Below, one piece after another: positions 29,106-36,680 of a stretch of 64,000 nt of DNA (positions within the stretch are counted from its first letter, which is position 1; each line of letters opens with the position of its first letter). Both the position numbers and the translations under genes were made by a program. The stretch is taken from assembly GCF_013256425.1 (NCBI RefSeq), contig NZ_CP053904.1, positions 2,232,001 through 2,296,000 of the forward strand. Reading direction: 5' to 3'. Source of the stretch: Hymenobacter sp. BRD67. Lineage in GTDB: Bacteria > Bacteroidota > Bacteroidia > Cytophagales > Hymenobacteraceae. The notes beneath the pieces were generated by a model, which was not told the DNA's origin, searched no databases, and worked only from the letters and a program-made list of their open reading frames with translations.

Positions 29106-30884
29106 ATGAAAATACTATACTCTTACCTGCGGCGCTACTGGCCTCTGCTGGTGCTGGCGCTGGTGCTGGCGGCCGTCAACCAGGTTTTCTCGCTGCTCGA
29201 CCCGTATTTGTTCCGGCGGCTGGTCGACCATTTTGTGCCGCGCAACAGTACGGTGAGCGGGCTGCGCCTGGTGCCCTTCTGGCCGTTTTTCCGCGAAGCC
29301 ATCCCCTACATCGGCATGATGCTGGGCGTGGCGATGATATCGCGCATTGCCAAAAACTTTCAGGACTACTACGTCAACGTCATTACGCAGCGGCTGGGGG
29401 CCACCATGTATTCCGACGGCCTGCGCCACTCACTCGATTTGCCCTACCAGGTATTTGAGGACCAGCGCTCGGGCGAAACGCTGGGCAAGCTCCAGAAGGT
29501 GCGCCTCGACGTAGAGAAGCTGATTCAAAGCTTTGTCAACGTGCTTTTTACGGCGCTCGTGGGCATTATCTTCGTGATGTGGTACGCCATTACGGTGTAC
29601 TGGCCCATTGCGCTGGGCTACTTCCTCACCATTCCGCTGCTGGGTATTCTGAGCTTTGCACTCAGCAAGCGCATCAAGGTGATTCAGAAGACCATCGTGG
29701 CCGAAACCACGGCCCTGGCCGGCTCCACTACCGAGAGCCTGCGCAACATCGAGCTAATTAAAAGCCTGGGGCTGGCCCAGCAGGAAACCCAGCGCCTGAA
29801 CGGCATTACCGACAAGATTCTGAAGCTGGAGCTGCGCAAGGTGCGCTACCTGCGCTCACTCTCGTTTGTGCAGGGCACGTTTGTAAATTTATTACGTAAT
29901 GTAATAATTTTACTTCTTTTATATTTACGGGTTCAGAACCACATAAGCCTGGGCGAGTTTTTCTCGTTCTTTATCTACTCGTTTTCCATCTTCGGGCCCT
30001 TGCAGGAGCTGGGCAGCATCATTGGCACGTACCGCGAAACCGAGATTTCGCTGGGCAACTTTCAGAAGATTCTCGACACCCCGCGCGATGTGAAGCCGGC
30101 CCACCCGCAGGTGGTGGAGCGCATCGAAACATTAGGGTTTGACGATGTTACCTTCAAGCACCTCACGGCCCCGGCGCCCGCGCTGGCCGGCATCACGTTT
30201 GGCGCGCAGGTGGGCGAAACCATTGCCTTCGTAGGCCCCAGCGGCTCAGGCAAAACCACGCTGGTAAAGCTACTGGTGGGCCTCTACCCGCCCCTTTCGG
30301 GCCAGATTCTCTACAACGGCATCCCAAGTACCGAAGTAGACCTCGACCAGCTGCGCGAGCAGGTCGGCTTCGTGACCCAGGATACCCAGCTTTTTGCCGG
30401 CACCATCCGCGAAAACCTGCTATTTGTGGCCCCGCACGCCACCGATGCCGAGTGCCTGCACGCCCTGCACCAGGCGGCGGCCGATACCCTGCTGGCCCGC
30501 GCCCCCAAAGGCCTCGACACGGTGCTCGGCGAGGGCGGCGTGAAAGTGAGCGGGGGCGAAAAGCAGCGCCTCAGCATTGCCCGCGCCCTGCTGCGCCACC
30601 CCACCCTGCTGGTGTTCGACGAAGCCACCTCGGCCCTCGACTCGCTCACGGAAGAGGAAATCGGCCGCACGGTGCGCGAGCTCTCGGGCTCGCGCCAGCA
30701 CATCACCGTGCTCATTGCCCACCGCCTCAGCACGGTGCTGCACGCCGACCGCATCTTCGTACTGGAGCGCGGCCGGGTGGCCGAAGCCGGCCGCCACGAC
30801 GAGCTGCTGGCCCAGAAAGGCCTCTACTACGCCATGTGGCGCCAGCAGATTGGCGAGCGCAAGGAAGTAGCCGTGGCAGGCTAA
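29106..30884 (+). CDS. ABC exporter, fused permease and ATPase
   Basis: 592 residues. Six-helix type-1 exporter domain (1-320) followed by a nucleotide-binding domain with Walker A GPSGSGKTTLVKLL, Q-loop FVTQDTQLFAGTIRENLLF, signature VSGGEKQRLSIARALL, Walker B LLVFDEATSALD and H-loop IAHRLSTV. It should work as a homodimer; the substrate is unknown (lipid, peptide or drug). An AT-rich stretch at 29880-29930 encodes part of a membrane helix with codons (TTA, ATA, AAT) that are rare in the rest of the gene. Confidence 0.95.
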   Translation: MKILYSYLRRYWPLLVLALVLAAVNQVFSLLDPYLFRRLVDHFVPRNSTVSGLRLVPFWPFFREAIPYIGMMLGVAMISRIAKNFQDYYVNVITQRLGATMYSDGLRHSLDLPYQVFEDQRSGETLGKLQKVRLDVEKLIQSFVNVLFTALVGIIFVMWYAITVYWPIALGYFLTIPLLGILSFALSKRIKVIQKTIVAETTALAGSTTESLRNIELIKSLGLAQQETQRLNGITDKILKLELRKVRYLRSLSFVQGTFVNLLRNVIILLLLYLRVQNHISLGEFFSFFIYSFSIFGPLQELGSIIGTYRETEISLGNFQKILDTPRDVKPAHPQVVERIETLGFDDVTFKHLTAPAPALAGITFGAQVGETIAFVGPSGSGKTTLVKLLVGLYPPLSGQILYNGIPSTEVDLDQLREQVGFVTQDTQLFAGTIRENLLFVAPHATDAECLHALHQAAADTLLARAPKGLDTVLGEGGVKVSGGEKQRLSIARALLRHPTLLVFDEATSALDSLTEEEIGRTVRELSGSRQHITVLIAHRLSTVLHADRIFVLERGRVAEAGRHDELLAQKGLYYAMWRQQIGERKEVAVAG

Positions 30885-30960
30885 GTAGCGTGAACGCTGC
30901 GAGTCCGCGCGTTGCACGATTAATAAAAGCCCACGCGCGGACTTGCAGAGTCCACGCTAC
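30884..30960. repeat. Dispersed palindrome, GTAGCGTG/GTAGCGCGGA family, copy 2
   Basis: GTAGCGTGAACGCTGCGAGT and the complement of ACTTGCAGAGTCCACGCTAC pair with few mismatches; inner CCGCGCGT pairs with ACGCGCGG. It begins at the stop codon of the ABC exporter and is followed 13 bp later by another copy in the same orientation. Confidence 0.8.
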
Positions 30961-30973
30961 AGCCAGCGCCAGG

Positions 30974-31048
30974 AAGTAGCGTGGACTCTGCGAGTCCGCG
31001 CGTTAGAACGTTGCTTAATGATACCACGCGCGGACTCACAGCGTCCAC
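30974..31048. repeat. Dispersed palindrome, copy 3 (tandem with copy 2)
   Basis: Same sequence plan as copy 2: GTAGCGTGGACTCTGCGAGT at the left, CGCGCGGACT...GTCCAC at the right, inner GCGCG pair. Its right edge abuts the gene remnant at 31053. Confidence 0.8.
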
Positions 31049-31052
31049 AAAG

Positions 31053-31235
31053 AGTCTCCCCATCCCGCCCGCCACGCCCGAGCAGCAGGCGGCGATAGCG
31101 GGGCTAGTAGAGCAGGTGCTGGCCGCCAAAGCCGCCGCGCCCGCCGCCGACACCCAGGCCCTGGAGCAGCAAATCGACGCCGCCGTGGCCGCCCTCTACG
31201 GCCTCACGGCGGCGGAGGTGGCGCTGCTGGGCTAG
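31053..31235 (+). pseudogene. C-terminal remnant of a type IIG restriction/methylase enzyme
   Basis: About 60 codons reading SLPIPPATPEQQAAIAGLVE, then DTQALEQQIDAAVAALYGLT and AAEVALLG before TAG. The pattern PTPEQQ...I..LV..ILAAK...DT..LE..ID..VYALYGLT..E is the conserved end of Eco57I-like (type IIG) restriction-methylase proteins. Nothing upstream belongs to such a gene: the preceding sequence is the palindrome pair and an ABC exporter. The open frame starts only inside the repeat, so expression is unlikely. Confidence 0.7.
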
Positions 31236-31266
31236 CCGGGGTTGTTCGAGCGGGGCACTCAATAAT

Positions 31267-31304
31267 CGTCTGTCATTGCTTCGCTTTGCTCGCAATGACA
31301 GACG
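31267..31304. repeat. Palindrome CGTCTGTCATTGC
   Basis: Perfect 13-bp arms (31267-31279 and 31292-31304) with a 12-nt loop. It lies between the restriction-enzyme remnant and the convergent SPFH gene and could end transcription in part, though there is no T run. Confidence 0.8.
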
Positions 31305-31339
31305 GCTAGGGGCGCCCGCTCCAACTAATTTACTACCCC

Positions 31340-32245
31340 CTACTTATCCCCAATGAGTACCTGCGCCCCGCTGCCCTTGCCCATAATAATCACCTTGGCA
31401 TTGGGCGAGAGGGCGATGGCCTGCTGGGCCTTGATGCTCTCATACTGCAAGAGCTTGTCGCTCAGCTCGGTGTTTACGATGCGCTGGTAGTCGGCAATGC
31501 CTTGGGCCTCCACGCGCTTGCGCTCGGCTTCCTGCTTTTCCTTTTGCAGCACGAACTGCATTTTCTGAGCATCCTGCTCGGCCGAAATCTTGCTTTCGAT
31601 GCTGGCCTTCACCGACTGCGGCAGCTGGATGTTGCGAATCAGCAGCTGGTCGAGGCGCAGGCCGTTAGCCCGAAAATCCTTCTCGATGGCCGCCAGAATG
31701 CGGGCCTGAAACTCCTCGCGCCGGGTCGAGTACAGCGCCACCGCGTCGTAGTACACGGCGTTGTCGCGGATGCGGGTGCGCGAGATGGCCCGCACGATTT
31801 TCTCCTGATAGTCCTCCCCGATGGTTTCGAGGATGCGCGGCGCCTGCTCGGGCACCACGTGGTAGAGCACGGTCAGGTCGATAACGACCTCCAGCCCATC
31901 GGCCGACAGCACCCGGATGGCGTCATCGCCGGCCTGCTGCCCCTCGTTCTTCACCGCCGACATGGTATAGTTCTGGGTGCGGGTATCGAAGCGCGTAACG
32001 TCAACCAGCGGGTTTACCACGCTCAGGCCGGGCGGCAGCACCCGGTGCTGCACCTGCCCAAACAGCGTTTGCACGCCCACCTGCCCCACGCCCACCTGCA
32101 CTATTGTGCTGGAGGCCACGCCCAGCAGCAGTAGCCCGCCGCCCAGCAGCAGCAACATCCCGCGCCACCGCCCAAAGCTATCAGAATAGCGGCTGGCATT
32201 GAGGCCCACGATTAGCACGATAACACCCAGAAAGATAAGCAGCAT
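31340..32245 (-). CDS. SPFH/prohibitin-family membrane protein
   Basis: 301 residues. Two N-terminal hydrophobic segments (MLLIFLGVIVLIVGL and GMLLLLGGGLLLLGVA), an SPFH domain (about 55-220) with VDVTRFDTRTQNYTMSA and LDQLLIRNIQLPQSVKASIESKISAEQDAQ, then a charged coiled coil (FVLQKEKQEAERKRVEAQGI) typical of prohibitins. Such proteins form membrane-bound rings that regulate proteases such as FtsH; no NfeD or FtsH gene is adjacent here. Confidence 0.9.
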   Translation of the reverse strand: MLLIFLGVIVLIVGLNASRYSDSFGRWRGMLLLLGGGLLLLGVASSTIVQVGVGQVGVQTLFGQVQHRVLPPGLSVVNPLVDVTRFDTRTQNYTMSAVKNEGQQAGDDAIRVLSADGLEVVIDLTVLYHVVPEQAPRILETIGEDYQEKIVRAISRTRIRDNAVYYDAVALYSTRREEFQARILAAIEKDFRANGLRLDQLLIRNIQLPQSVKASIESKISAEQDAQKMQFVLQKEKQEAERKRVEAQGIADYQRIVNTELSDKLLQYESIKAQQAIALSPNAKVIIMGKGSGAQVLIGDK

Positions 32246-32419
32246 AAGGCAGGAGGAAAGTAGGAAAAGAGTAGCGGGCCGGCGGGTTCCAGGCGCCTGC
32301 TCCTTAAAGGTACGCCCGCGCTACGCCGTTCAGCTTTTAATCGCGGCGGCCGGGCAGCTCATTACACCCAGGGCGGCGCGGGCGCAACTTTTCGGCCCCG
32401 CATCCCGAAAAAAGAAGCT

Positions 32420-33171
32420 ATGCATTTTTCCGTTATCACCCCCACCCACCAGCGCCACAACCTGCTGCCCGAAACCGTAGCCAGTGTGCGCGCCAGCATC
32501 AGCGCCCCCTCGATTTCTCGTTTGAGCACCTGCTCTATGATAATGGCTCGCACGATGGCACCGCCGCCTACCTGCGCGAGGCAGCCGCGCAGCCCGGCCC
32601 GCCGCTGCGCCACTGGCACGATGCGGCCCGATGCCGGCCCGGCTTTGCCCGCAATCAGCTGAGCGCGCAGGCCCCGGCCCACGCCTGGCTTGTGCCTCTC
32701 GACGACGACGACCTGCTGCTGCAGCGCACTCTCTACCACTACGCCGCCCAGATTGCGGCTAATCCCGGCCGCCCCTGGCTGGTAGCCGATTTTTTGCGCG
32801 TGGATGAGCACCGCCGCTACCTGCCCGGCGAAGACTATTACGCCTGGCGCTTCGACTCGCCCACGGCCATGCTGCAGGCTATTTTTCGGGCCGAGCACTT
32901 CATTCAGGGCAACGTGTGCTACACCAGGGCGCTGCTCGATGAGGTGGGCGGCTACGATGCCGAGCTGGCCATGGCCGAAGACCTGGACCTCTACGTACGC
33001 TTTTTGCTGGCCGGGCACCTGCCCGTGGTGTGCCCGCACTACAGCCACCTGCACCGCTTTCATGCCCACAACACCAGCCAGGGCGTGGATGCCGCCAGGC
33101 ACAATGCCGACCTGCGGGTTATTTATGAGAAATATGCCAAAGAGCTTAAGAAACTGGGTATTACTTTTTAG
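32420..33171 (+). CDS. Glycosyltransferase family 2 (one frame break)
   Basis: About 250 residues. GT-A fold start MHFSVITPTHQRHNLLPETV, then YDNGSHDGTAAYLR in place of the usual DDGSxDGT, the DxD-type motif VPLDDDDLLL, and GGYDAELAMAEDLDLYVRFL in the acceptor domain. The middle third is readable only after adding a C to CCCCC 32505-32509. It lacks a membrane anchor and is short, like many small family 2 enzymes. No glycan gene is next to it. Confidence 0.88.
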
Positions 33172-33613
33172 CTGGAGCGGCTCCTACCTCAACGTACACA
33201 TTGCCCCTCAGGCTTTCCTTCTCCTTTTAAGAGAGGGGCCAGGGGTAAGGTAACCACCAGAACGAGCTATGGCCCTTGACTTGAAATCCGCTCTAAAGCG
33301 GTTTCGGACTCAGAGTAAGGCTGTCAGGTAGCGCGGATTTTTTGTCCGCGAATGCTCAGCACAGCAACTCGCGGACTAAAAGTCCGCGCTACTTGGCCAG
33401 CCACTCCGAAACCGCGCTAAACTGCTTCTTTGCTACCCCCCGTCGCCCTTTATCCTTTGCTGGTGCAAGGGTATAGTATCTGGCTGGCCTACTCACGGCT
33501 CGGGCACAACCCTATGCTTGACCGATACAAACCCGACTTTAATATAATTTGCGCGGTGATACGGAAAAGGCGTTGAACCTTTACCATCTCCAAGTGTCTT
33601 TTGCTTTGGCTAA
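33172..33613. other. Intergenic region with nested palindrome
   Basis: About 440 bp with no gene that I can support. Its central third is the repeat at 33298-33415. The last about 130 bp before the Omp85-like gene are AT-rich and may hold the promoter. Confidence 0.5.
33298..33415. repeat. Nested palindrome containing GTAGCGCGGA copy 4
   Basis: Outer arms GCGGTTTCGGA (33298-33308) and TCCGAAACCGC (33405-33415) are perfectly complementary. Inside is the GTAGCGCGGA (33328-33337)/TCCGCGCTAC (33383-33392) pair and within that GTCCGCGA/TCGCGGAC. The word ACCGCGCTAA at its right edge also occurs at about 17571 and 46938. Confidence 0.8.
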
Positions 33614-34933
33614 GTGGACTTTTTCCATCAGCCCGGCAGCAGCTTGCGCACTATTACGGTGGTTTATATTTCTATATCCGGTCTTCTACTTAAATACCGC
33701 CGCTGGAGCTGGCTGTCGGCCCTATGCCTGGGTACCACCCTGGCCCATGCCCAGGCTACAAGTCCGCCCAGCCTGCACCCGGCCAGCGCGCCCGCCCCGC
33801 TCGACGTGGCAGATATAGGCCATAGACTATATTCGCGCATCCCTGCCCACGATTCGCTGGGCTTGCAGCGGGGCCGCCATATGCTGCTGCTGGTGCCGGT
33901 GGTGGGCTACTCGCAGCAAACCGGCGGCGTGGCCGAGCTGGCCGTTAACCTGGCTTACCAGCGGCCCCAGGCCAACGTTTCGACCGTAGTAGGCGCGGCT
34001 GAATATACCCTCAACGACCAGCTCATCTTCACCCTCACCTCTTCGCTGTGGGCCCCCGACAACGCATGGAACTTTGTGGGCGACTGGCGGGTAATGCACT
34101 ACCCGCAAAGCACTTACGGCCTGGGTATGTTCACCTCTACCACCGGGGGCGTGGTGTCGATGGACTACGAGTACCTGCGGTTTTATCAAACTGCCTTCCG
34201 GCGCATCGTGCCCAACTGGTACATCGGCCTGGGCTATCAGCTCGACGACCACTGGGGCATCGTGAGCCGCAATACCCGGCGCGAGGTAACCACCATTTCG
34301 CGCTACAGCTACGGCGTATCGGGCCGCTCCATCTCCTCCGGCCCGGTCATCAGCGTGCTGCACGACGGCCGGGCCAATGCCATCAATCCGCAAAGCGGCT
34401 ACTACCTCAATGCGCAGTTTCGGCCCAACTTTAAGGCCCTGGGCAGCGATACCAACTACCAGTCGGTACTGCTTGATGCGCGCCTCTACCTGCACCCTTC
34501 CCCCAGCTCACCCAATATCCTGGCGCTGTGGTCGTATAGCGCCTTTACCCTCACCGGCAACCCACCCTTTCTCGACCTTCCCGCTACCGGCTGGGATACG
34601 TACAGCAACCTGGGCCGCGGCTTTATTCAGGGCCGCTTTCGGGGCAAAAACCTGCTGTATAGTGAAGCTGAGTACCGATTTGGCATCACCCACAACAGCC
34701 TGCTGGGCGGCGTCGTCTTCGCCAATGCCCAGAGTGTGACGGAGCTAAGCGTGGTGAAAGGCCAGGTGCAGGATGGCAAATTTGAGAAGGTAGTGCCCGC
34801 CGTGGGCGCTGGCCTGCGGCTCAACCTCAACAAAGCCTCGCGTACTAATCTGGCTATCGACTACGGCTTTGGCTTCGATGGCTCGCACGGTATATCGCTG
34901 AACCTGGGGAAGTATTTTAATAAGCAACCGTAG
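33614..34933 (+). CDS. Outer-membrane beta-barrel, Omp85/surface-antigen (BamA/TamA-like) family
   Basis: 439 residues from a GTG start (uncertain; the signal WSWLSALCLGTTLAHAQA begins near residue 31). After an about 40-residue linker the protein is one continuous series of amphipathic strands (for example MLLLVPVVGYSQQTGG, AEYTLNDQLIFTLTSSL, WYIGLGYQLDDHWG) ending in ISLNLGKYF, a barrel-type C-terminus. There is a G-R-x-x-x-x-x-E strand (FIQGRFRGKNLLYSEAEYRF) like the VRGF/Y-barrel motif of Omp85 proteins. No POTRA domain is visible, so it is a barrel-only member. Probably a patatin-unrelated, TamA-like channel of unknown role. Confidence 0.72.
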   Translation: MDFFHQPGSSLRTITVVYISISGLLLKYRRWSWLSALCLGTTLAHAQATSPPSLHPASAPAPLDVADIGHRLYSRIPAHDSLGLQRGRHMLLLVPVVGYSQQTGGVAELAVNLAYQRPQANVSTVVGAAEYTLNDQLIFTLTSSLWAPDNAWNFVGDWRVMHYPQSTYGLGMFTSTTGGVVSMDYEYLRFYQTAFRRIVPNWYIGLGYQLDDHWGIVSRNTRREVTTISRYSYGVSGRSISSGPVISVLHDGRANAINPQSGYYLNAQFRPNFKALGSDTNYQSVLLDARLYLHPSPSSPNILALWSYSAFTLTGNPPFLDLPATGWDTYSNLGRGFIQGRFRGKNLLYSEAEYRFGITHNSLLGGVVFANAQSVTELSVVKGQVQDGKFEKVVPAVGAGLRLNLNKASRTNLAIDYGFGFDGSHGISLNLGKYFNKQP

Positions 34934-34990
34934 TATATTTCATATTCTCTACGGGTTGGTTAGCTTTGCCGCTTCACCACTCGCACCGCC

Positions 34991-35661
34991 ATGCTGCCCA
35001 CCGCTACGCAGGACGTTCTGCTCTACCAAACGCCCGATGGGCAAATTAAGCTCGACGTATAGCTTGACCACGATACTGTGTGGCTGACGCAGGCGCAGCG
35101 AGTTGTTTGCCCGCGAGCGTAGCGTAGTTTCCAAGCACGTAAAGAATATTTTCCAAACCGGAGAATTAGACGAAGAAAGCAATGTGCAAAAAATGCACAT
35201 TGCTTCTGCCGACCGACCAGTTACCCTTTATAATCTTGAAGTGATTATCAGCGTTGGCTATCGGGTTAACTCTGTTAAAGGCGTTCGCTTTCGCCAGTGG
35301 GCCACGCAGGTGCTGCGCCAGTACCTTGTGCAAGGCTACGTGCTGAACGAGAAGCGCCCGCCAGCTGGCCGACCTGAAGCGGCTGGTGCAGCTGCAAGCC
35401 GAAGTAGCTGCCAACCAGGAGCTAAGCGCCGACCAGTCGAATGCGCTGCTGCGCCGGGTCGGCGACTATGCCCGTGCGCTCGACGTGCTCGACCAGTATG
35501 ACCACCAGCGCCTGCTGGTAGCCCGCGACCGCCCCGACGGGTCGCGGCGGCTGGCCGACAACGCGCTCGTTGCGCTCACGCTGCTCATTGCCGAAAGCCG
35601 GCCCGAAGACAAAGACGTGATGGCCACGCTGGTCGTGAACCTGATTAATGACGAAAACTAG
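34991..35661 (+). pseudogene. RhuM-Fic fusion gene, degenerate, Fic core deleted
   Basis: Frames together read like the RhuM/Fic (virulence RhuM, death-on-curing) fusion: VLLYQTPDGQIKLDV, HDTVWLTQAQ, FARERSVVSKHVKNIFQTGELDEESNVQKMH, LYNLEVIISVGYRV, WATQVLRQYLVQGYVLNEKR, then ALDVLDQYDHQRL and finally DGSRRLADNALVALTLLIAESRPEDKDV. Lesions: stop TAG 35060-35062; 5 bp missing near 35098 (the ATGGCC of QMAELF); a further 3n+2 deletion near 35358; and loss of the central about 130 residues with the HxFxDGNKR Fic motif around 35515. These are not homopolymer errors. Confidence 0.85.
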
Positions 35662-35684
35662 CGCCCCGGCGCAAACCGGCCGCC

Positions 35685-35692
35685 TACCTTTG
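35685..35692 (+). promoter_or_regulatory. -7 box overlapping the ppx start region
   Basis: TACCTTTG matches TAnnTTTG exactly and ends only 4 bp before the ATG at 35697. If used, transcription would start at or just before the ATG, giving a leaderless or nearly leaderless mRNA. No clear -33 TTG is seen. Confidence 0.45.
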
Positions 35693-35696
35693 CACG

Positions 35697-36674
35697 ATGG
35701 AGTATCAGCTAACCAAGCTCGCCGCCATCGATATTGGCTCCAATGCCGTACGCTGCCAGATTTCGGCCGTTTTGTTTTTTGAGGGTCGCTACCGCCTCAA
35801 GCGCGTCGAGTACGTGCGCTACCCGCTGCGGCTGGGCGAAGACGTATTTGCCACCGGCGAGATTCCGCCGGCCAAGGCCGATAAGTTCGTCAAGTTTCTG
35901 CACGCCCTTAAGCTGCTGATGGAGGTACACGAGGTACCGCACCACCTCATCTGCGCTACTTCGGCCATGCGCACGGCCCGCAACGGCGCGGCCGTGGCCG
36001 CCCGCGTAAAGCACGAGCTTGGGCTCGATATTCAGGTAATTGATGGCCAGGCCGAAGCCGCCTACATCAACCGCGTAATCGAGCACCTGCTCGAAGACAA
36101 CCGCCACTACCTGCACATCGACGTGGGCGGCGGCAGCACCGAGTTTAATATCTACCACGCCCGCCGCAAGGTGGCCGCGCAGTCGTTCGAGATTGGCTCC
36201 ATCCGCCGGATGCAGCAGGAAGAAAGCGGCCGCTCGGTAGACGAGATGAACGGCCTGTGGCAGCGCATGGAAGGCTGGGTGCGCGAAAACGCCCGCCGCT
36301 ACCACGTCACGCGCGCCATCGGCACGGGCGGCAACATTAACAAGCTGTATAGCATGTCGCCGGCTTCGCCCAACCGGCCCATCACGCGCCGCAGCGTGCA
36401 GGCGCTGCTCGACCGCCTCGGCGGCCTGACCATGAACGAGCGCGTAAACGTGGCCATGCTCAACCCCGACCGCGCCGACGTGATTGTGCCCGCCGGCCAC
36501 ATCTACCTCGCGGCCATGGAATGGGCCGGCGTGAGCAGCATGCTGGTACCCGACATCGGCCTGAAAGACGGCATGATGCAAGCGCTGTTTGAGCAGTACT
36601 TTGATGAAATCAGCCCCAGCGTGCACCCCAGTATGCTGCCGGTGGCCGACGTCGAAAACAGTCCTATCCAGTAA
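35697..36674 (+). CDS. ppx: Exopolyphosphatase / guanosine pentaphosphate phosphatase family
   Basis: 325 residues. ASKHA fold with the first phosphate loop AAIDIGSNAVRC and second loop HIDVGGGSTEFNIY, plus SAMRTARNGAAVAARV and AIGTGGNINKL, all typical of Ppx/GppA. At about 325 residues it is the short form lacking the C-terminal HD domain. It hydrolyses polyphosphate from the end and stands tail-to-tail with ppk, with 6 bp between the stop codons. Confidence 0.94.
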   Translation: MEYQLTKLAAIDIGSNAVRCQISAVLFFEGRYRLKRVEYVRYPLRLGEDVFATGEIPPAKADKFVKFLHALKLLMEVHEVPHHLICATSAMRTARNGAAVAARVKHELGLDIQVIDGQAEAAYINRVIEHLLEDNRHYLHIDVGGGSTEFNIYHARRKVAAQSFEIGSIRRMQQEESGRSVDEMNGLWQRMEGWVRENARRYHVTRAIGTGGNINKLYSMSPASPNRPITRRSVQALLDRLGGLTMNERVNVAMLNPDRADVIVPAGHIYLAAMEWAGVSSMLVPDIGLKDGMMQALFEQYFDEISPSVHPSMLPVADVENSPIQ

Positions 36675-36680
36675 CTAAGC

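Noticed and set aside
30981..31052. Start of a short gene in front of the restriction-enzyme remnant
   Set aside because: The frame before 31053 is only the inside of a palindromic repeat, so no real start codon for the remnant is present.
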